Below, in pieces: positions 1 through 10,199 of a stretch of DNA of 64,000 nt. Below the pieces are notes generated by a model that was not told where the DNA came from, ran no database searches, and was given only the letters and a program-made list of their open reading frames with translations. Positions within the stretch are counted from its first letter, which is position 1; each line of letters begins with the position of its first letter. Source of the DNA: Vibrio anguillarum (GTDB lineage Bacteria; Pseudomonadota; Gammaproteobacteria; Enterobacterales; Vibrionaceae); NCBI RefSeq assembly GCF_001989995.2, contig NZ_JAHGUP010000038.1, forward strand, positions 26,530 through 90,529. Direction: 5' to 3'. A program made the translations under genes and the position numbers.

Positions 1-194
1 ACTTTAGGCAAGTCACCAACACCTTTCTCTTGCATCTCTTCGTGACTTAGAGCCGTCACCACAACGGTAACACCTTGAGATGTCAGTTGTTCAATACTCT
101 CAACCAGAGGAAGATCTTTTGTCCCCGGGCAAGGCGTCAATACCAAACCAGCGCTGTTTTCTGCAACAGGCAGTTCCCATGTAGGATGTGTCAT
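1..194 (-). CDS. Tyrosine/dual-specificity phosphatase-like protein, partial (third gene of arsR-gapdh operon)
   Basis: An open frame starts with ATG at 194, with a GGAGC ribosome-binding site about 6 bases upstream, and runs off the left edge of the window after about 64 codons. The visible N-terminus contains TPCPGTKD, then LPLVESIEQL and VTALSHEEM. It resembles the N-terminal part of CDKN3-like dual-specificity phosphatases, in which a CPG-K segment is followed by a VVTLLE-type strand. The catalytic CxxxxxR loop would lie outside the window, so the family call is tentative. It begins only 12 bases after the stop of the arsenic-type GAPDH gene and is clearly in the same transcript. A role in arsenic handling is inferred from this position only. 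An ArsJ exporter might be expected further downstream, beyond the window. Confidence 0.6.
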   Translation of the reverse strand, partial: MTHPTWELPVAENSAGLVLTPCPGTKDLPLVESIEQLTSQGVTVVVTALSHEEMQEKGVGDLPK

Positions 195-206
195 TTCTTT
201 GCTCCT

Positions 207-1208
207 TTATGCCAAACCGACTTTGCGTGCTAATTCTGCGGTACGCGTTGCGTAACCCATTTCGTTATCATACCAAGCGTAAATTTTCACCATGCGCTTG
301 CCCACCACCATGGTCGAGAGTGCGTCGACAATCGTTGAGCGTTGATCGCCTTTGTAATCAATCGACACCAGTGGGCGCGCTTCAAAACCGAGAATGCCTT
401 TGAGCTCATTTTCTGAAGCGGCTTTCAGTAGCGCGTTGACTTCTTCCGCGCTGGTATCGCGTTTCACATCAAAAATAATGTCGGTTAACGAGGCATTGGC
501 TAGCGGCACACGCACCGCGTGACCGTTAATTTTGTCTTTCAGATCGGGGAAGATTTCCACAATCGCTGTCGCAGAACCGGTTGTGGTCGGGATAAGGCTC
601 ATACCACACGCACGAGCGCGGCGTAGATCTTTATGCGGTGCATCCAAAATGGTTTGCGTGTTGGTTAAATCATGAATGGTCGTAAACGAGGAATGTTCAA
701 TACCCAGTTGCTCGTGAATCACTTTGACGATAGGCGCAATGCAGTTGGTTGTGCAAGAAGCGGCCGTAACAATCTGATGTATTTGTGGATCAAAGATGTG
801 GTCATTGACCCCAACCACGATATTGGCAATCCCCGCTTCTTTCACCGGGGCCGATACCACCACGCGTTTTACACCTTGTGCTAAATACTGATTCAAAAAC
901 TCAGACTTGCGGTGTTTGCCTGTTGCTTCGATGACCACATCACAACCAGACCAATCCACATCATTGATCGCTTTTTGTTGTGAGGTACGAATAACCTTAC
1001 CGTTGGCAATGATCGCATTACCGTCGCTTGTCACTTGGTGATGCCAACGGCCTTGTATTGAATCAAATTCGAGCAAATGAGCCAAGGTCGCCGCGTCACC
1101 CGCAACGTCGTTAATCTGCACAAATTCGATCTCTGGCCAATCAAATGAGGCTCTTAATGCTAAACGGCCAATACGACCAAACCCGTTAATTCCGACTTTA
1201 ATAGACAT
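207..1208 (-). CDS. Glyceraldehyde-3-phosphate dehydrogenase, arsenic-operon type
   Basis: The 333-residue protein is a full-length GAPDH. It has the NAD-binding start [12 protein letters not shown] and the catalytic motif ASCTTNC near residue 150. Later it has [17 protein letters not shown] and ends with the [11 protein letters not shown] motif. It lies 22 bases behind an arsR gene and before a phosphatase-like gene. In ArsJ-type arsenic systems a dedicated GAPDH makes 1-arseno-3-phosphoglycerate from arsenate, which is exported and decomposes outside the cell. The arsR linkage supports that role rather than central glycolysis. The ATG at 1208 follows an AGGAA ribosome-binding site. No ArsJ exporter is visible inside the window, so the arsenate role is inferred from the operon. 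Confidence 0.9.
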   Translation of the reverse strand: MSIKVGINGFGRIGRLALRASFDWPEIEFVQINDVAGDAATLAHLLEFDSIQGRWHHQVTSDGNAIIANGKVIRTSQQKAINDVDWSGCDVVIEATGKHRKSEFLNQYLAQGVKRVVVSAPVKEAGIANIVVGVNDHIFDPQIHQIVTAASCTTNCIAPIVKVIHEQLGIEHSSFTTIHDLTNTQTILDAPHKDLRRARACGMSLIPTTTGSATAIVEIFPDLKDKINGHAVRVPLANASLTDIIFDVKRDTSAEEVNALLKAASENELKGILGFEARPLVSIDYKGDQRSTIVDALSTMVVGKRMVKIYAWYDNEMGYATRTAELARKVGLA

Positions 1209-1229
1209 TTTTATTTCCTTTTATCCCTT

Positions 1230-1571
1230 CTAAACACAGCATTCTGGGCGAGATTCCATCTCTGCCAGCCTTTGCATATCTTGTTGGTATTCTTTTTTCA
1301 GGCAGTTGGATCCCACCAGCCCTTGAATTTGTTTTTTCATCCATCCGGGTAGTTGGTCCGATAACCGATAAAACACCCATTGGCCTTGCCTTGTATCAAC
1401 CACCACGCCACTGGAACGAAGTAGAGCCAGATGGCGAGAAATTTTCGGTTGGCTCTCATTTAACGCTTGTGTCAACTCGCCGACACACACTCGTTGCTCG
1501 CGTGCAATCATGAGTAAACAGCGCACCCGTGTTTCATCGGACAGCAATTTAAAAAACTGATGAGGTAGCAT
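1230..1571 (-). CDS. arsR: ArsR-family metalloregulator, C-terminal Cys-pair type
   Basis: This 113-residue winged-helix repressor has the SDETRVRCLLMI start, an SQPKISRHLALLRSSGVV recognition helix and the QGQWVFYRL wing. The usual arsenite-binding helix motif CVC is reduced to a single cysteine (RVCVGEL). The protein instead ends in ECCV, with another cysteine near residue 90. Such a C-terminal arrangement is known in some ArsR proteins (for example the Acidithiobacillus type) that bind As(III) with cysteines outside helix 3. It is first in the operon arsR-gapdh-phosphatase and probably autorepresses through the inverted repeat just upstream. Sensing of arsenite is inferred from family and context. 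Confidence 0.9.
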   Translation of the reverse strand: MLPHQFFKLLSDETRVRCLLMIAREQRVCVGELTQALNESQPKISRHLALLRSSGVVVDTRQGQWVFYRLSDQLPGWMKKQIQGLVGSNCLKKEYQQDMQRLAEMESRPECCV

Positions 1572-1585
1572 TTTACTTATCTCTG

Positions 1586-1632
1586 CATATGCGGATGTAC
1601 ATATGTATCATATAAAAAGAAATCGCTGTCAA
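1586..1632 (-). promoter_or_regulatory. Promoter and operator of the arsR-gapdh operon
   Basis: On the minus strand a perfect TTGACA -35 box (1627-1632) lies upstream of an A/T-rich -10 region. Two CATATG half-sites (1586-1591 and 1600-1605), separated by eight bases, form an inverted repeat between the promoter and the arsR start. The layout fits an ArsR operator overlapping or just downstream of the transcription start. The -10 element is not a clear match, so only the -35 and the repeat are firm. Confidence 0.55.
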
Positions 1633-1639
1633 TAGAAAA

Positions 1640-1939
1640 GTTACCGCTAAATAAAAGTTACCGCTGACTTCAGAGAACAATGCTAAAGCGAGCAGTAAAA
1701 TAGCTGATGGTATGTTGCAGGGCTTTTGTTGCATTTTGATTACAATCGATTTCCCAATAGATCTATTTTTGATACGCCTATCATACCCCGATGCATCGCA
1801 ACATTGGGATCAAGAGTTCGTGCGTAGCAGAACATAGATGACGTTTCTAACTCATTCACAAACATTTCACATTTTCAAAACAGTCTACGGTTATGAAATT
1901 TAATGAGAAAAATATCCTGAAGTTCGGACTCAGAGAGCG
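1640..1939. other. Intergenic stretch without a recognised gene
   Basis: These roughly 300 bases separate the acr3 stop from the promoter of the downstream arsR operon. I see no convincing open frame, hairpin with T-run or repeat here. Confidence 0.5.
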
Positions 1940-2998
1940 CTAGTATTTCTTTTTCATACGCAGCGCAACGTTGACCAAGGCAATCAACACCGGCACTTCA
2001 ACCAAGGGCCCAATCACACCCGCAAATGCTTGATCGGAATTTAAACCGAACACGGCAATGGAGACCGCAATCGCCAGTTCAAAGTTGTTGCCTGATGAGG
2101 TAAAAGCAATTGAGGCATTTTGATCGTAAGGAATACCCAGTTTTTTACCAATGAAAAAGCTGACAAAAAACATCACTAAGAAGTAAATCACTAAAGGGAT
2201 GGCAACGCGTATCACGTCCATCGGTAGTTCAATGATCATCCCGCCTTTCAGGCTGAACATCAAAACTATCGTCGCTAGTAGTGCCACCAGCGTAATCGGT
2301 GAAATACGCGGAATAAATACCTCGTTGTACCATTGCTCACCTTTCGCGGCCACCAACCATTTGCGGCTCAAAAAGCCAGCTAAAAATGGGATACCTAAAT
2401 AAATCAGTACACTTTCGGCGATATCGAGAATGGTAATATCAACTACAAAACTCTCTAGCCCAAAATATGGCGGCAAAACAGTAATAAATAGCCACGCCAT
2501 AAAACTGTAGGTGACGATTTGGAATGCGCTATTGAGCGCCACCAGCGCTGCGCCGTACTCTTTATTACCGCCACTAATATCATTCCATACCAGCACCATT
2601 GCGATGCAACGCGCCAGACCAATTAAGATCAGTCCGACCATATAACCGGGATAATCGCGTAAGAAAATGATCGCCAATGCAAACATCAAGATAGGCCCGA
2701 CAATCCAGTTCATCACTAAAGAGAGTGTGATGGCGCGTTTATCACGAGTCACTTCACCTAGCAGGCTGTAATTCACTTTTGCCAGCGGTGGATACATCAT
2801 CAAAATCAAACCGATCGCCAGCGGAATATTGGTCGAACCGACCGACATATTTTCATTCCATTGCGCTACTTGCGGAAAGAAGACACCGATCGCTACCCCT
2901 AACCCCATCGCAAGGAAAATCCACAAGGTTAGATAGCGATCGAGAAAACTCATTTTTTCGGCTGCAGAGGCTTCTGCGCAGACAGGTAATTCACTCAT
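1940..2998 (-). CDS. acr3: Arsenite efflux permease, ACR3 family
   Basis: The 352-residue membrane protein begins with a short cytosolic leader and then about ten hydrophobic segments. Family-typical stretches include [30 protein letters not shown] with the conserved cysteine needed for As(III) transport in ACR3 proteins, and [14 protein letters not shown] near the C-terminus. ACR3 carriers expel trivalent arsenite across the inner membrane using the proton motive force. It lies about 80 bases downstream of an arsR gene on the same strand, forming a two-gene arsR-acr3 operon. A GAGAG ribosome-binding site precedes the ATG at 2998. Length and motifs match the bacterial ACR3 family and I see no defects. 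Confidence 0.95.
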   Translation of the reverse strand: MSELPVCAEASAAEKMSFLDRYLTLWIFLAMGLGVAIGVFFPQVAQWNENMSVGSTNIPLAIGLILMMYPPLAKVNYSLLGEVTRDKRAITLSLVMNWIVGPILMFALAIIFLRDYPGYMVGLILIGLARCIAMVLVWNDISGGNKEYGAALVALNSAFQIVTYSFMAWLFITVLPPYFGLESFVVDITILDIAESVLIYLGIPFLAGFLSRKWLVAAKGEQWYNEVFIPRISPITLVALLATIVLMFSLKGGMIIELPMDVIRVAIPLVIYFLVMFFVSFFIGKKLGIPYDQNASIAFTSSGNNFELAIAVSIAVFGLNSDQAFAGVIGPLVEVPVLIALVNVALRMKKKY

Positions 2999-3081
2999 AC
3001 ATCACATCTCTCGGTAAGTCTAAAAGGGAGCCGCGCACAACTTTATACTTACAGCCATGGCGAAATAGCAACGCTAAAATT

Positions 3082-3411
3082 TCATTCACTTTGGCAAGAT
3101 GGGTGAGCAATGCGCGTTAGCTCTTGCGCAATCAATGCAGCATTGTGGCTCAGCGTGATGTCCAATATCTGCACCATCCAACTTTCCAGCTCAGGATTAA
3201 TTTGGTAGTACACCCACTTGCCGCGCCGCTCATCAATCACTAATTCATTTTTTCTCAGTTCTGCTAAATGGCGTGACACCTTAGGCTGACTTAATTGCAA
3301 CGCATTCATTAAATCACACACACACAACTGCCCTTTGTGCTTCATCAACAGCAAGGATTTAAGCCTCGTCTCTTCAGACAAGGATTTATAAAAAGATAAA
3401 CTGCGGCACAT
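3082..3411 (-). CDS. arsR: ArsR-family arsenite-responsive repressor, CVCDL type
   Basis: The protein has the canonical As(III)-binding helix LCVCDLM, then SQPKVSRHLAELRKNELV as recognition helix and RRGKWVYYQI as wing. It is therefore a classical type ArsR and probably represses itself and acr3. I place the start at the ATG at 3411 (109 residues) rather than at the in-frame TTG at 3444, which overlaps the -10 box of a good promoter and would lie upstream of the expected transcript start. MCRSLSFYKSLSEETRL also matches the usual ArsR N-terminus. The C-terminus PSCQSE holds one further cysteine. It differs clearly in its cysteine arrangement from the second arsR at 1230-1571. Confidence 0.92.
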   Translation of the reverse strand: MCRSLSFYKSLSEETRLKSLLLMKHKGQLCVCDLMNALQLSQPKVSRHLAELRKNELVIDERRGKWVYYQINPELESWMVQILDITLSHNAALIAQELTRIAHPSCQSE

Positions 3412-3418
3412 AAACAAT

Positions 3419-3472
3419 ACATATGGAATATCGAATATGTTCAAGTGTAAGGAGCAAAAGAATAAAAGTCAA
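3419..3472 (-). promoter_or_regulatory. Promoter and ArsR operator of the arsR-acr3 operon
   Basis: On the minus strand TTGACT (3467-3472) and TACACT (3444-3449) are spaced by 17 bases, a good sigma-70 promoter. Immediately after the -10 box is an inverted repeat, ACATAT and ATATGT arms at 3419-3440 around a 10-base centre, placed where a repressor would cover the transcription start. The palindromic AT-rich form resembles ArsR/SmtB operators. Confidence 0.65.
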
Positions 3473-3706
3473 ACACCAGAACTATCCTCGCGTACGACGG
3501 GCAGCGCTTGAAAAACACCGTGACAACGGGAGGAATCGACGACTGCAATACAAATAGTGATCGTTTGGTTGACCTACACCACATCAATGATTAGGATCAC
3601 ATTTTTAAAATCAACCAAGAGATGTTGCGAATGCTGCTTACGCCGCCCTAGATTGATCTTTACCTCTCACAACTCACCTTTTTATTTCATTTTTTAGAGA
3701 TTAAGT

Positions 3707-5197
3707 ATGCTACAAAATATTAAGCGCGATTGGTTTTCCAATGTGCGAGGGGATGTTCTAGCTGGCACTGTCGTTGCGTTAGCATTAGTTCCTGAGGCAA
3801 TAGCCTTTTCTATCATCGCAGGTGTAGACCCTAAAATCGGCCTTTACGCTTCATTCAGTATTGCCGTGATCATTTCAATTGTCGGTGGACGACCCGGCAT
3901 GATCTCAGCAGCCACTGGAGCAATGGCACTCTTGATGGTCACTTTAGTCAAAGAGCATGGCTTGCAATATCTACTGGCAGCCACTGTTTTGACCGGGGTT
4001 CTACAAATACTGGCCGGTTACCTCAAACTGGGCGATTTGATGCGTTTTGTATCACGTTCGGTCGTGACGGGGTTTGTTAACGCGCTGGCGATTCTGATTT
4101 TTATGGCGCAATTACCAGAGCTAACCAATGTAACATGGCACGTTTATGCCATGACGCTCGGTGGGCTGGCGATTATCTACCTATTCCCCTACGTTCCTGT
4201 GGTTGGCAAATTGCTACCTTCGCCATTAGTGTGCATTATCGCCTTAACTCTGATTGCTATCAGCTTTGGCATTGATATTCGCACTGTGGGCGATATGGGG
4301 GAATTACCAGATACTTTGCCGATATTTTTATGGCCAGATGTTCCGCTCAACCTTGAAACCTTATGGATAATATTTCCTTATTCAGCCGGATTGGCCGTTG
4401 TCGGTTTATTAGAATCAATGATGACAGCAACCATTGTTGACGATTTAACCGATACCAGCAGTGATAAAAATCGTGAATGTAAAGGCCAAGGTATCGCCAA
4501 CATTGCCACTGGCTTTCTTGGCGGCATGGCCGGTTGTGCGATGATTGGTCAATCGATCATCAACATTAAATCCGGTGGACGCGGCAGACTCTCTACTTTT
4601 TGCGCCGGTATTCTACTGATCATCATGGTGGTGTTTTTAAGTGATTGGCTCAAGCTCATCCCGATGGCGGCTTTAGTGGCGGTAATGATCATGGTTTCCA
4701 TTGGGACCTTCTCTTGGAGTTCGGTAAAGGATCTCAAAACTCACCCACTTTCTACCAGCATCGTGATGATCGCGACCGTTGTTGTTGTTGTTGCAACCCA
4801 TAACTTAGCGATCGGTGTCGGTGTCGGCGTGCTGCTTGCTTCTCTCTTTTTTGCTAACAAAATTGGCTGCTTCATGGTGGTTAAAAGTGAACTCTCTGAA
4901 AATGGAGAAGAGCGTACCTATCGTGTTGTTGGGCAAGTCTTCTTTGCTTCGTCAGATCAATTTATGAACGCGTTTGACTTCAAAGAGGTCTTAGAGCGTG
5001 TCACTATCGACCTCTCTGCAGCGCACTTTTGGGATATTACTTCGGTTTCTTCGCTAGATCGTGCTGTTATCAAATTCCGACGCGAAGGGACCGATGTAAA
5101 CATCATCGGTATGAATGAAGCAACGGCAACGATTGTCGATAAATTCGGCGTGCATGGTAAGCCAGAAGAAGTTGAAAAGCTGATGGGCGGACATTAA
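3707..5197 (+). CDS. SulP-family anion transporter with C-terminal STAS domain
   Basis: The 496-residue protein has the SulP signature near its start ([24 protein letters not shown]), about eleven to twelve hydrophobic segments, and the conserved [16 protein letters not shown] region around residue 240. The last 100 residues form a STAS domain ([29 protein letters not shown]). SulP carriers move sulfate, bicarbonate, chloride or dicarboxylates, and the substrate cannot be read from the sequence. A bicarbonate role similar to BicA-type proteins is possible. The next gene, a tandem universal-stress protein, begins ten bases after the stop, so the two are co-transcribed. SulP-Usp pairs are common in bacteria and suggest stress-linked control of transport. 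Confidence 0.93.
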   Translation: MLQNIKRDWFSNVRGDVLAGTVVALALVPEAIAFSIIAGVDPKIGLYASFSIAVIISIVGGRPGMISAATGAMALLMVTLVKEHGLQYLLAATVLTGVLQILAGYLKLGDLMRFVSRSVVTGFVNALAILIFMAQLPELTNVTWHVYAMTLGGLAIIYLFPYVPVVGKLLPSPLVCIIALTLIAISFGIDIRTVGDMGELPDTLPIFLWPDVPLNLETLWIIFPYSAGLAVVGLLESMMTATIVDDLTDTSSDKNRECKGQGIANIATGFLGGMAGCAMIGQSIINIKSGGRGRLSTFCAGILLIIMVVFLSDWLKLIPMAALVAVMIMVSIGTFSWSSVKDLKTHPLSTSIVMIATVVVVVATHNLAIGVGVGVLLASLFFANKIGCFMVVKSELSENGEERTYRVVGQVFFASSDQFMNAFDFKEVLERVTIDLSAAHFWDITSVSSLDRAVIKFRREGTDVNIIGMNEATATIVDKFGVHGKPEEVEKLMGGH

Positions 5198-5207
5198 GGA
5201 AAAGATT

Positions 5208-6056
5208 ATGACCAATATTATTGCTTGCATCGATGGATCGATTTATTCACAGTCGGTCGCCAATTTAAGCGTGTGGGCCGCCAAAAGCTTACACGCACCG
5301 TTAACCTTATTGCACGTACTTGATAAGGCGGCCAATCAAACCAAAAGTGAACTGTCTGGTAACATCGGTTTAGGCAGCCGAGAACAGCTGTTGAAAGAGC
5401 TTATTGAACTAGACGAAAAGCGTTCTAAACTAGCCTTAAGGCACGGTAAAGCGTTACTCAATGAGCTAGAAACTAAAGCTCATGAACAAGGTTTACAAGA
5501 TGTGCATAAACTGCAAAAGCACGGAAACCTGCTGGAGACTTTGCTTGATCTTGAAAACGAAATTCGTGTATTGGTGGTCGGTAAATCAGGTGAAGTGCAC
5601 CAAAACGACGCCATGGCTGTTGGATCTCAATTAGAGAGTATCGTGCGTACAATGAAGTCGCACACCTTAGTGGCAACGGGTGATTTTACGCCACCACAAA
5701 GTTATCTATTAGCCTTTGATGGCAGTGAAATTAGCCAGAAATTAGTGGATAAAGCGATTAAAACACCGCTGCTAAAAGGGCTGGAGTGCCATTTGGTGAT
5801 GGTGGAAGATAACCACGATAAAGCGAGCGCGTTTAAAGCTGCCGCCGAGAAATTATGTGCGAACGGTATTCACGTTGTGGAAGCGTGCTTATCTGGCGAA
5901 GTTCATAAGGCGATTCTTCAGTACCAACAACAAAACCAACTTGGCATGATCGTCATGGGCGCGTTTGGACACTCTAAACTTCGTCAGTTCTTCGTTGGCA
6001 GTAACACCACTCGGCTCTTAGCCGAATCAAGCGTACCGATGCTATTGATACGATAA
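5208..6056 (+). CDS. Tandem universal stress protein (two UspA domains)
   Basis: The 282-residue protein contains two UspA folds, residues about 1-150 and 155-282. The second domain carries the nucleotide-binding motif GAFGHSKLRQFFVGSNT, matching the G-x2-G-x9-G(S/T) pattern of ATP-binding Usp proteins. The first has the variant GKSGEVHQNDAMAVGSQ. It follows the SulP transporter after ten bases with an AAGGA ribosome-binding site, and a terminator lies 26 bases behind its stop. Such proteins act in the cytoplasm in stress resistance and may modulate the partner transporter. That link is inferred from the operon only. Confidence 0.9.
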   Translation: MTNIIACIDGSIYSQSVANLSVWAAKSLHAPLTLLHVLDKAANQTKSELSGNIGLGSREQLLKELIELDEKRSKLALRHGKALLNELETKAHEQGLQDVHKLQKHGNLLETLLDLENEIRVLVVGKSGEVHQNDAMAVGSQLESIVRTMKSHTLVATGDFTPPQSYLLAFDGSEISQKLVDKAIKTPLLKGLECHLVMVEDNHDKASAFKAAAEKLCANGIHVVEACLSGEVHKAILQYQQQNQLGMIVMGAFGHSKLRQFFVGSNTTRLLAESSVPMLLIR

Positions 6057-6081
6057 TAATTGATAAATTAACCATATAGAT

Positions 6082-6104
6082 AAAGCCTTCTTCGGAAGGC
6101 TTTT
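6082..6104 (+). terminator. Rho-independent terminator of the sulP-usp operon
   Basis: A perfect stem AAAGCCTTC / GAAGGCTTT with a TTCG tetraloop is followed by T-rich sequence. It lies 26 bases after the usp stop codon. Confidence 0.85.
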
Positions 6105-6327
6105 ATTATAAAACTCTGTTGTGAAGGGTAAGTGCAAGTAGTAAACTTGCTGCGGATATGCAACTGGTACTTAGGATGTTAGGTACAAATAAAATCGCGG
6201 TTACTGGTACTAACTGACGTGACGCCAAATACTCTCCTAAATCAAAGTCTCATTTACTGGAGCCTATCTAATAAAACTAATAAAACTAATAAAAAATAAT
6301 TAAATAAACCTAGGCTAGGTTAACTCT

Positions 6328-7524
6328 ATGAAAATAATATCATCTTTAGGCTCACGGCTGACAAGCAGTCTGCCTATTGAAAAAAAACAGCGGGCTCTGG
6401 TAGAGTTCGTCATCAATACTTATCAACCACAGCAACGGGCTGATCTTTTCCGCGCCCTTACAGAGCACCGCAAAAACCAATTACTCAACCTATTTCCTGA
6501 ACATCACAATAAAAGCTTCTCAATACTGTTTGAATTGATGGACTACCGAGAGCTCATCCGGCGCTATCCGAATACATTCGGTGAAGAGATAGCACATCTT
6601 GAGCAAGCCGTCAGCGAGTGTTATTCGCATTGGCTAGATTTCTGGTGTGAATGCGAAATTGCGGCTATAAAAACACTATTCCCTATCGAAGCGGATGCTC
6701 CTCATCGTATCGAACTGCCACTTAAAGACTGTGCCTACCGTGGTTTTTTGATCGACCAGATAGAGGATTCTGAACTTTGGGTCACAACGCCCAGTCACCC
6801 GCAAAAAATGCCCATCAAAGATGCGATCACCTTGAGCAATCTTGAGCTATTTATTAAAGGCGAAAAGTGGTACGAGATGCTGCCTTTATTGTCCTTATCA
6901 CAAAAAGGGAAGCACTTTGTTTTACTCAAGCATCCTAATAACGAAGCATCTCCCACACTGGTCGCTTCAATGTTGGTACAAGATTGGTCAGTAAATCAGA
7001 CTTGGCTCAGCTATGTGCCACAGTTCAGTAATAAGCAGTGGCAGTTCTGCTTACCCGATCATAGTTACGATGTTTTGATGGAATTACAGCTTTTCAAACC
7101 AGCACTGTCGAAATGCGACTCTCTCCCAGAATTCGATCAGCAATTCCAGCTACAATTGGCTGATAAGCGAGCGGTCTGTGAAGTGCTGCGTTTAACCGTC
7201 AGTGGTAACGCTCAGCAAAAGCTCTATTTTCTCTACCTTGCTCAAAAAAAATTCATGCAAGTAATGCATCAGGTAGGATACAAAATCGGTTTCACCATTA
7301 TCGAACAACCCTTCATGCTCAGTTTTTATCAAGCTATTAACCCGAAAGCGTACTTCCATTGTGGATATTGCGATCTGAATAACGACGGAGTAAAGACTTA
7401 TCGTGGTTTCTGGAATTTCGAATCAATAAACCGCGTCTTCAGTAATGCCGATTTTCGTGACTATAAACATGCGGTTTCTCAAAGCAGAAAGTACGATTTA
7501 ATCAAAAAGGAAGAGTATGCTTAA
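6328..7524 (+). CDS. luxM: Acyl-homoserine lactone synthase, LuxM/AinS/VanM family
   Basis: The 398-residue protein matches the length of the LuxM/AinS/VanM family and lies directly before a LuxN-type sensor, the diagnostic arrangement of the HAI-1/VanM circuit in Vibrio. Recognisable parts are the C-terminal half with [16 protein letters not shown], the cysteine-bearing [21 protein letters not shown] and no resemblance to LuxI. These enzymes make N-acyl (often hydroxyacyl or hexanoyl) homoserine lactones from S-adenosylmethionine and an acyl donor in the cytoplasm. The gene overlaps luxN by eight bases, so the two are translationally coupled. In V. anguillarum this pair is called vanM/vanN; the exact acyl chain cannot be predicted from sequence. 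Confidence 0.88.
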   Translation: MKIISSLGSRLTSSLPIEKKQRALVEFVINTYQPQQRADLFRALTEHRKNQLLNLFPEHHNKSFSILFELMDYRELIRRYPNTFGEEIAHLEQAVSECYSHWLDFWCECEIAAIKTLFPIEADAPHRIELPLKDCAYRGFLIDQIEDSELWVTTPSHPQKMPIKDAITLSNLELFIKGEKWYEMLPLLSLSQKGKHFVLLKHPNNEASPTLVASMLVQDWSVNQTWLSYVPQFSNKQWQFCLPDHSYDVLMELQLFKPALSKCDSLPEFDQQFQLQLADKRAVCEVLRLTVSGNAQQKLYFLYLAQKKFMQVMHQVGYKIGFTIIEQPFMLSFYQAINPKAYFHCGYCDLNNDGVKTYRGFWNFESINRVFSNADFRDYKHAVSQSRKYDLIKKEEYA

Positions 7525-10096
7525 TTTCAGCTTAGAGCCCATCCTTTATCCTAAAGCAATAACACTTATCACAGCGGTAGCTATGGTACTAGTTTGGCTA
7601 ACCTACTATTGCTATCGTCTTAAACAAAAAAATGAAGTGATCTGGGGGACACACCACCTGCCCTACATAGCATATTCGATATGTATCGTTGCGTGGATCG
7701 GCAGTAATGCCTACTTTCATACTGATTTATTGCCTATTCTTGGAGCTTCATCGGCCGTATTTATGGCCAAACTTGCCAACCTCGCTTCTTTTTCTGCGTT
7801 TGCCTTTGCATGTTACTTTTCTTACCGACTATTACCCGATCAGCTCAAAAATAAGGTACGCTTATGGCAACAAACATTCTTTATTATCCTGACGTTTTAT
7901 TCCCTTTATATTAATTTCCTTCCTGATTTGACCATAAAACATGTCGAGATTACGGGTCCCAGTCAGTTCGTTATCGAATTTGGTCCTCATACAAAGTATT
8001 TTTTTATTGGACTAATGAGCTTTCTTGCTCTTACTTTAGCCAACATAGTCGCCTTACGAGCCAACAGCAGTAAACTCATATTGACTAAAACCAATTATAT
8101 GATTGCAGGAATCTTGGTATTCATGCTTTCAACACTCGTAATGCAAGTCGCAATGCCTTTTTTCCTTCAAAACTTTTCACTCACTTGGCTGCCTCCGGCA
8201 CTCTCCATCAGCGAAATGATGTTTGTTGGCTATGCTCTTATCACTTCACGCTTCTACAGTGTGAAATACCTTGCTTACCTGTGTCTCAATACTGCGTTAG
8301 TATGTGGGGTTTTATTCATACCGCTCGGCGCGATCTTCATCCCTCTCACCGACAGCAACCAATGGCTGATTGCAATACCACTCTGTGCGCTTATTGGTAT
8401 TACTTGGAATCCACTCTACAAACGCTTGAGTCGTTACGCCTCTTTACTCATTTACGGTAATCAGCAGACTCCTGTAGAGCAAATTCTCGCTTTGGAAGAC
8501 GATTTCAAGCGTTCAATTGATGATGCGATGCGCCGATTAAGCCAGTTATTATACATCGCCGATGATAAGCTGCAGTTCGTTAATAGTAACTATAATGAAA
8601 CCGTCTACGAACGTTACCTTTCATCCAAACAAACCGCACTAGTGTTTGATGAATTGTTTGAAAAATTAGACAACAAAACCGCGGCAAAACACTCGATCAA
8701 AGCCCTTTATGACAAAATGAACTCAAACAATACTGCGTTGGTTATGCCACTGTTTGGCCACAGCAAATTGGTCACACATTTATTGATCTCGCCACACAAA
8801 ATCAATAATCAGATGTTTTCTAATGAAGAAATCGCTGCACTTCAAACCTTGCTAACCCGAATACAAAGTATTATTGAAGCGGATAGACGTGTCTGCCAAA
8901 GTCGTGCATTAGCGAATTCAATTGCGCATGAAATGCGTAACCCGCTCGCTCAAGTACAATTACATTTTGAAATTTTAAAGCAACATATTGATAGTCAAGC
9001 GCCCGCACAACAAATTAAACAGGATATTGAGAACGGCCAAGCGGCTATTCAACGTGGGCGGCAGTTGATTGATATTATCTTGCGCGAGGTCAGCGATAGT
9101 TCGCCTGAACACGAACCGATTACGATGACGTCGATCCACAAAGCCGTTGATCAGGCGGTCAGTCAATATGGCTTTGAGAACGAGAAAGTAATTGAGCGAA
9201 TTCACTTACCACAACAAGATGACTTCGTAGCAAAACTTAATGAAACCTTATTCAACTTTGTTATTTTCAACTTGATTCGTAACGCAATTTATTATTTTGA
9301 TTCCTACCCAAATAGCCAAATTGAGATCACAACTCAAATCGGTACTTATGAAAATATTTTAATCTTCAGAGATACAGGCCCGGGGATTGACGACGCCATT
9401 TCTTATAAGATTTTCGATGACTTTTTCTCTTATCAAAAAAGCGGAGGCAGCGGTCTGGGGCTCGGCTATTGCCAGCGTGTCATGCGCTCTTTTGGCGGCC
9501 GAGTTGAATGCAAATCGAAACTGGGGGAGTTTACGGAATTCCACTTATACTTTCCTATGGTACCCAATGCCCCCCAAGCCGACTCGCTTCGTACTCCTGA
9601 TTTCAAAAGTTGGCAACAACCTAAACCTAATACAGAGCAAAGAACCGTTGACGATATACAACCAATCGACAAGCCATTTCTAATCAATAACAAAGCACCC
9701 ACGGTGCTCATCGTTGACGATAAAGAAGTACAACGCTCACTAGTTCAAATGTATCTGAACCAACTTGGTGTTAACAACTTGCAGGCAAACAACGGTGAAA
9801 ATGCAGTAGAAATCTTTAAAGCGAATTCCATCGATTTGATCTTGATGGATATTCAAATGCCAGTTATGAATGGTTTTGAAGCCAGCCAAATCATTAAGGC
9901 GCATTCTCCGCAGGTTCCGATCATTGCGCTGTCAGGTGAATCTGGCGAACGTGAGCTAGAAATGATTAGCAAGCTGATGGACGGTCGTTTAGAGAAACCG
10001 ACGTCATTAAATGCGTTACAGCAAGTAATCAGCCATTGGTTAAATAAAGACGTGGTACTCAATGCTCATACAGCAAAGAGTGGAACGGTTACTTGA
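7517..10096 (+). CDS. luxN: Hybrid sensor histidine kinase for acyl-homoserine lactone, LuxN/VanN family
   Basis: The 859-residue protein has an N-terminal region of about nine hydrophobic segments (to about residue 310), as in LuxN. A histidine kinase follows, with H-box [12 protein letters not shown] (His471, the same number as the known phosphorylation site of V. harveyi LuxN), an N-box [10 protein letters not shown] and a GLGLGYC G-box. It ends in a receiver domain ([12 protein letters not shown]) with the phosphoacceptor Asp778 in [13 protein letters not shown]. At low signal LuxN phosphorylates LuxU and thereby LuxO; ligand binding turns it into a phosphatase. It overlaps luxM by eight bases and is followed by a terminator. 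No defect is visible in the catalytic motifs. Confidence 0.93.
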   Translation: MLNFSLEPILYPKAITLITAVAMVLVWLTYYCYRLKQKNEVIWGTHHLPYIAYSICIVAWIGSNAYFHTDLLPILGASSAVFMAKLANLASFSAFAFACYFSYRLLPDQLKNKVRLWQQTFFIILTFYSLYINFLPDLTIKHVEITGPSQFVIEFGPHTKYFFIGLMSFLALTLANIVALRANSSKLILTKTNYMIAGILVFMLSTLVMQVAMPFFLQNFSLTWLPPALSISEMMFVGYALITSRFYSVKYLAYLCLNTALVCGVLFIPLGAIFIPLTDSNQWLIAIPLCALIGITWNPLYKRLSRYASLLIYGNQQTPVEQILALEDDFKRSIDDAMRRLSQLLYIADDKLQFVNSNYNETVYERYLSSKQTALVFDELFEKLDNKTAAKHSIKALYDKMNSNNTALVMPLFGHSKLVTHLLISPHKINNQMFSNEEIAALQTLLTRIQSIIEADRRVCQSRALANSIAHEMRNPLAQVQLHFEILKQHIDSQAPAQQIKQDIENGQAAIQRGRQLIDIILREVSDSSPEHEPITMTSIHKAVDQAVSQYGFENEKVIERIHLPQQDDFVAKLNETLFNFVIFNLIRNAIYYFDSYPNSQIEITTQIGTYENILIFRDTGPGIDDAISYKIFDDFFSYQKSGGSGLGLGYCQRVMRSFGGRVECKSKLGEFTEFHLYFPMVPNAPQADSLRTPDFKSWQQPKPNTEQRTVDDIQPIDKPFLINNKAPTVLIVDDKEVQRSLVQMYLNQLGVNNLQANNGENAVEIFKANSIDLILMDIQMPVMNGFEASQIIKAHSPQVPIIALSGESGERELEMISKLMDGRLEKPTSLNALQQVISHWLNKDVVLNAHTAKSGTVT

Positions 10097-10130
10097 CGCG
10101 GTTGAAGACATCAGCATTGGGATAAAAACT

Positions 10131-10163
10131 CAGCCAGTACCAAAACCATTTCGGTGCTGGCTG
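10131..10163 (+). terminator. Probable terminator after luxN
   Basis: CAGCCAGTACC and GGTGCTGGCTG form an 11-bp stem with one G-T wobble, 34 bases after the luxN stop. The T-run is short (ATTTT), so termination may be partial. Confidence 0.6.
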
Positions 10164-10199
10164 ACATTTTAAAACCGCATAATCTATTATAAACCGTCT

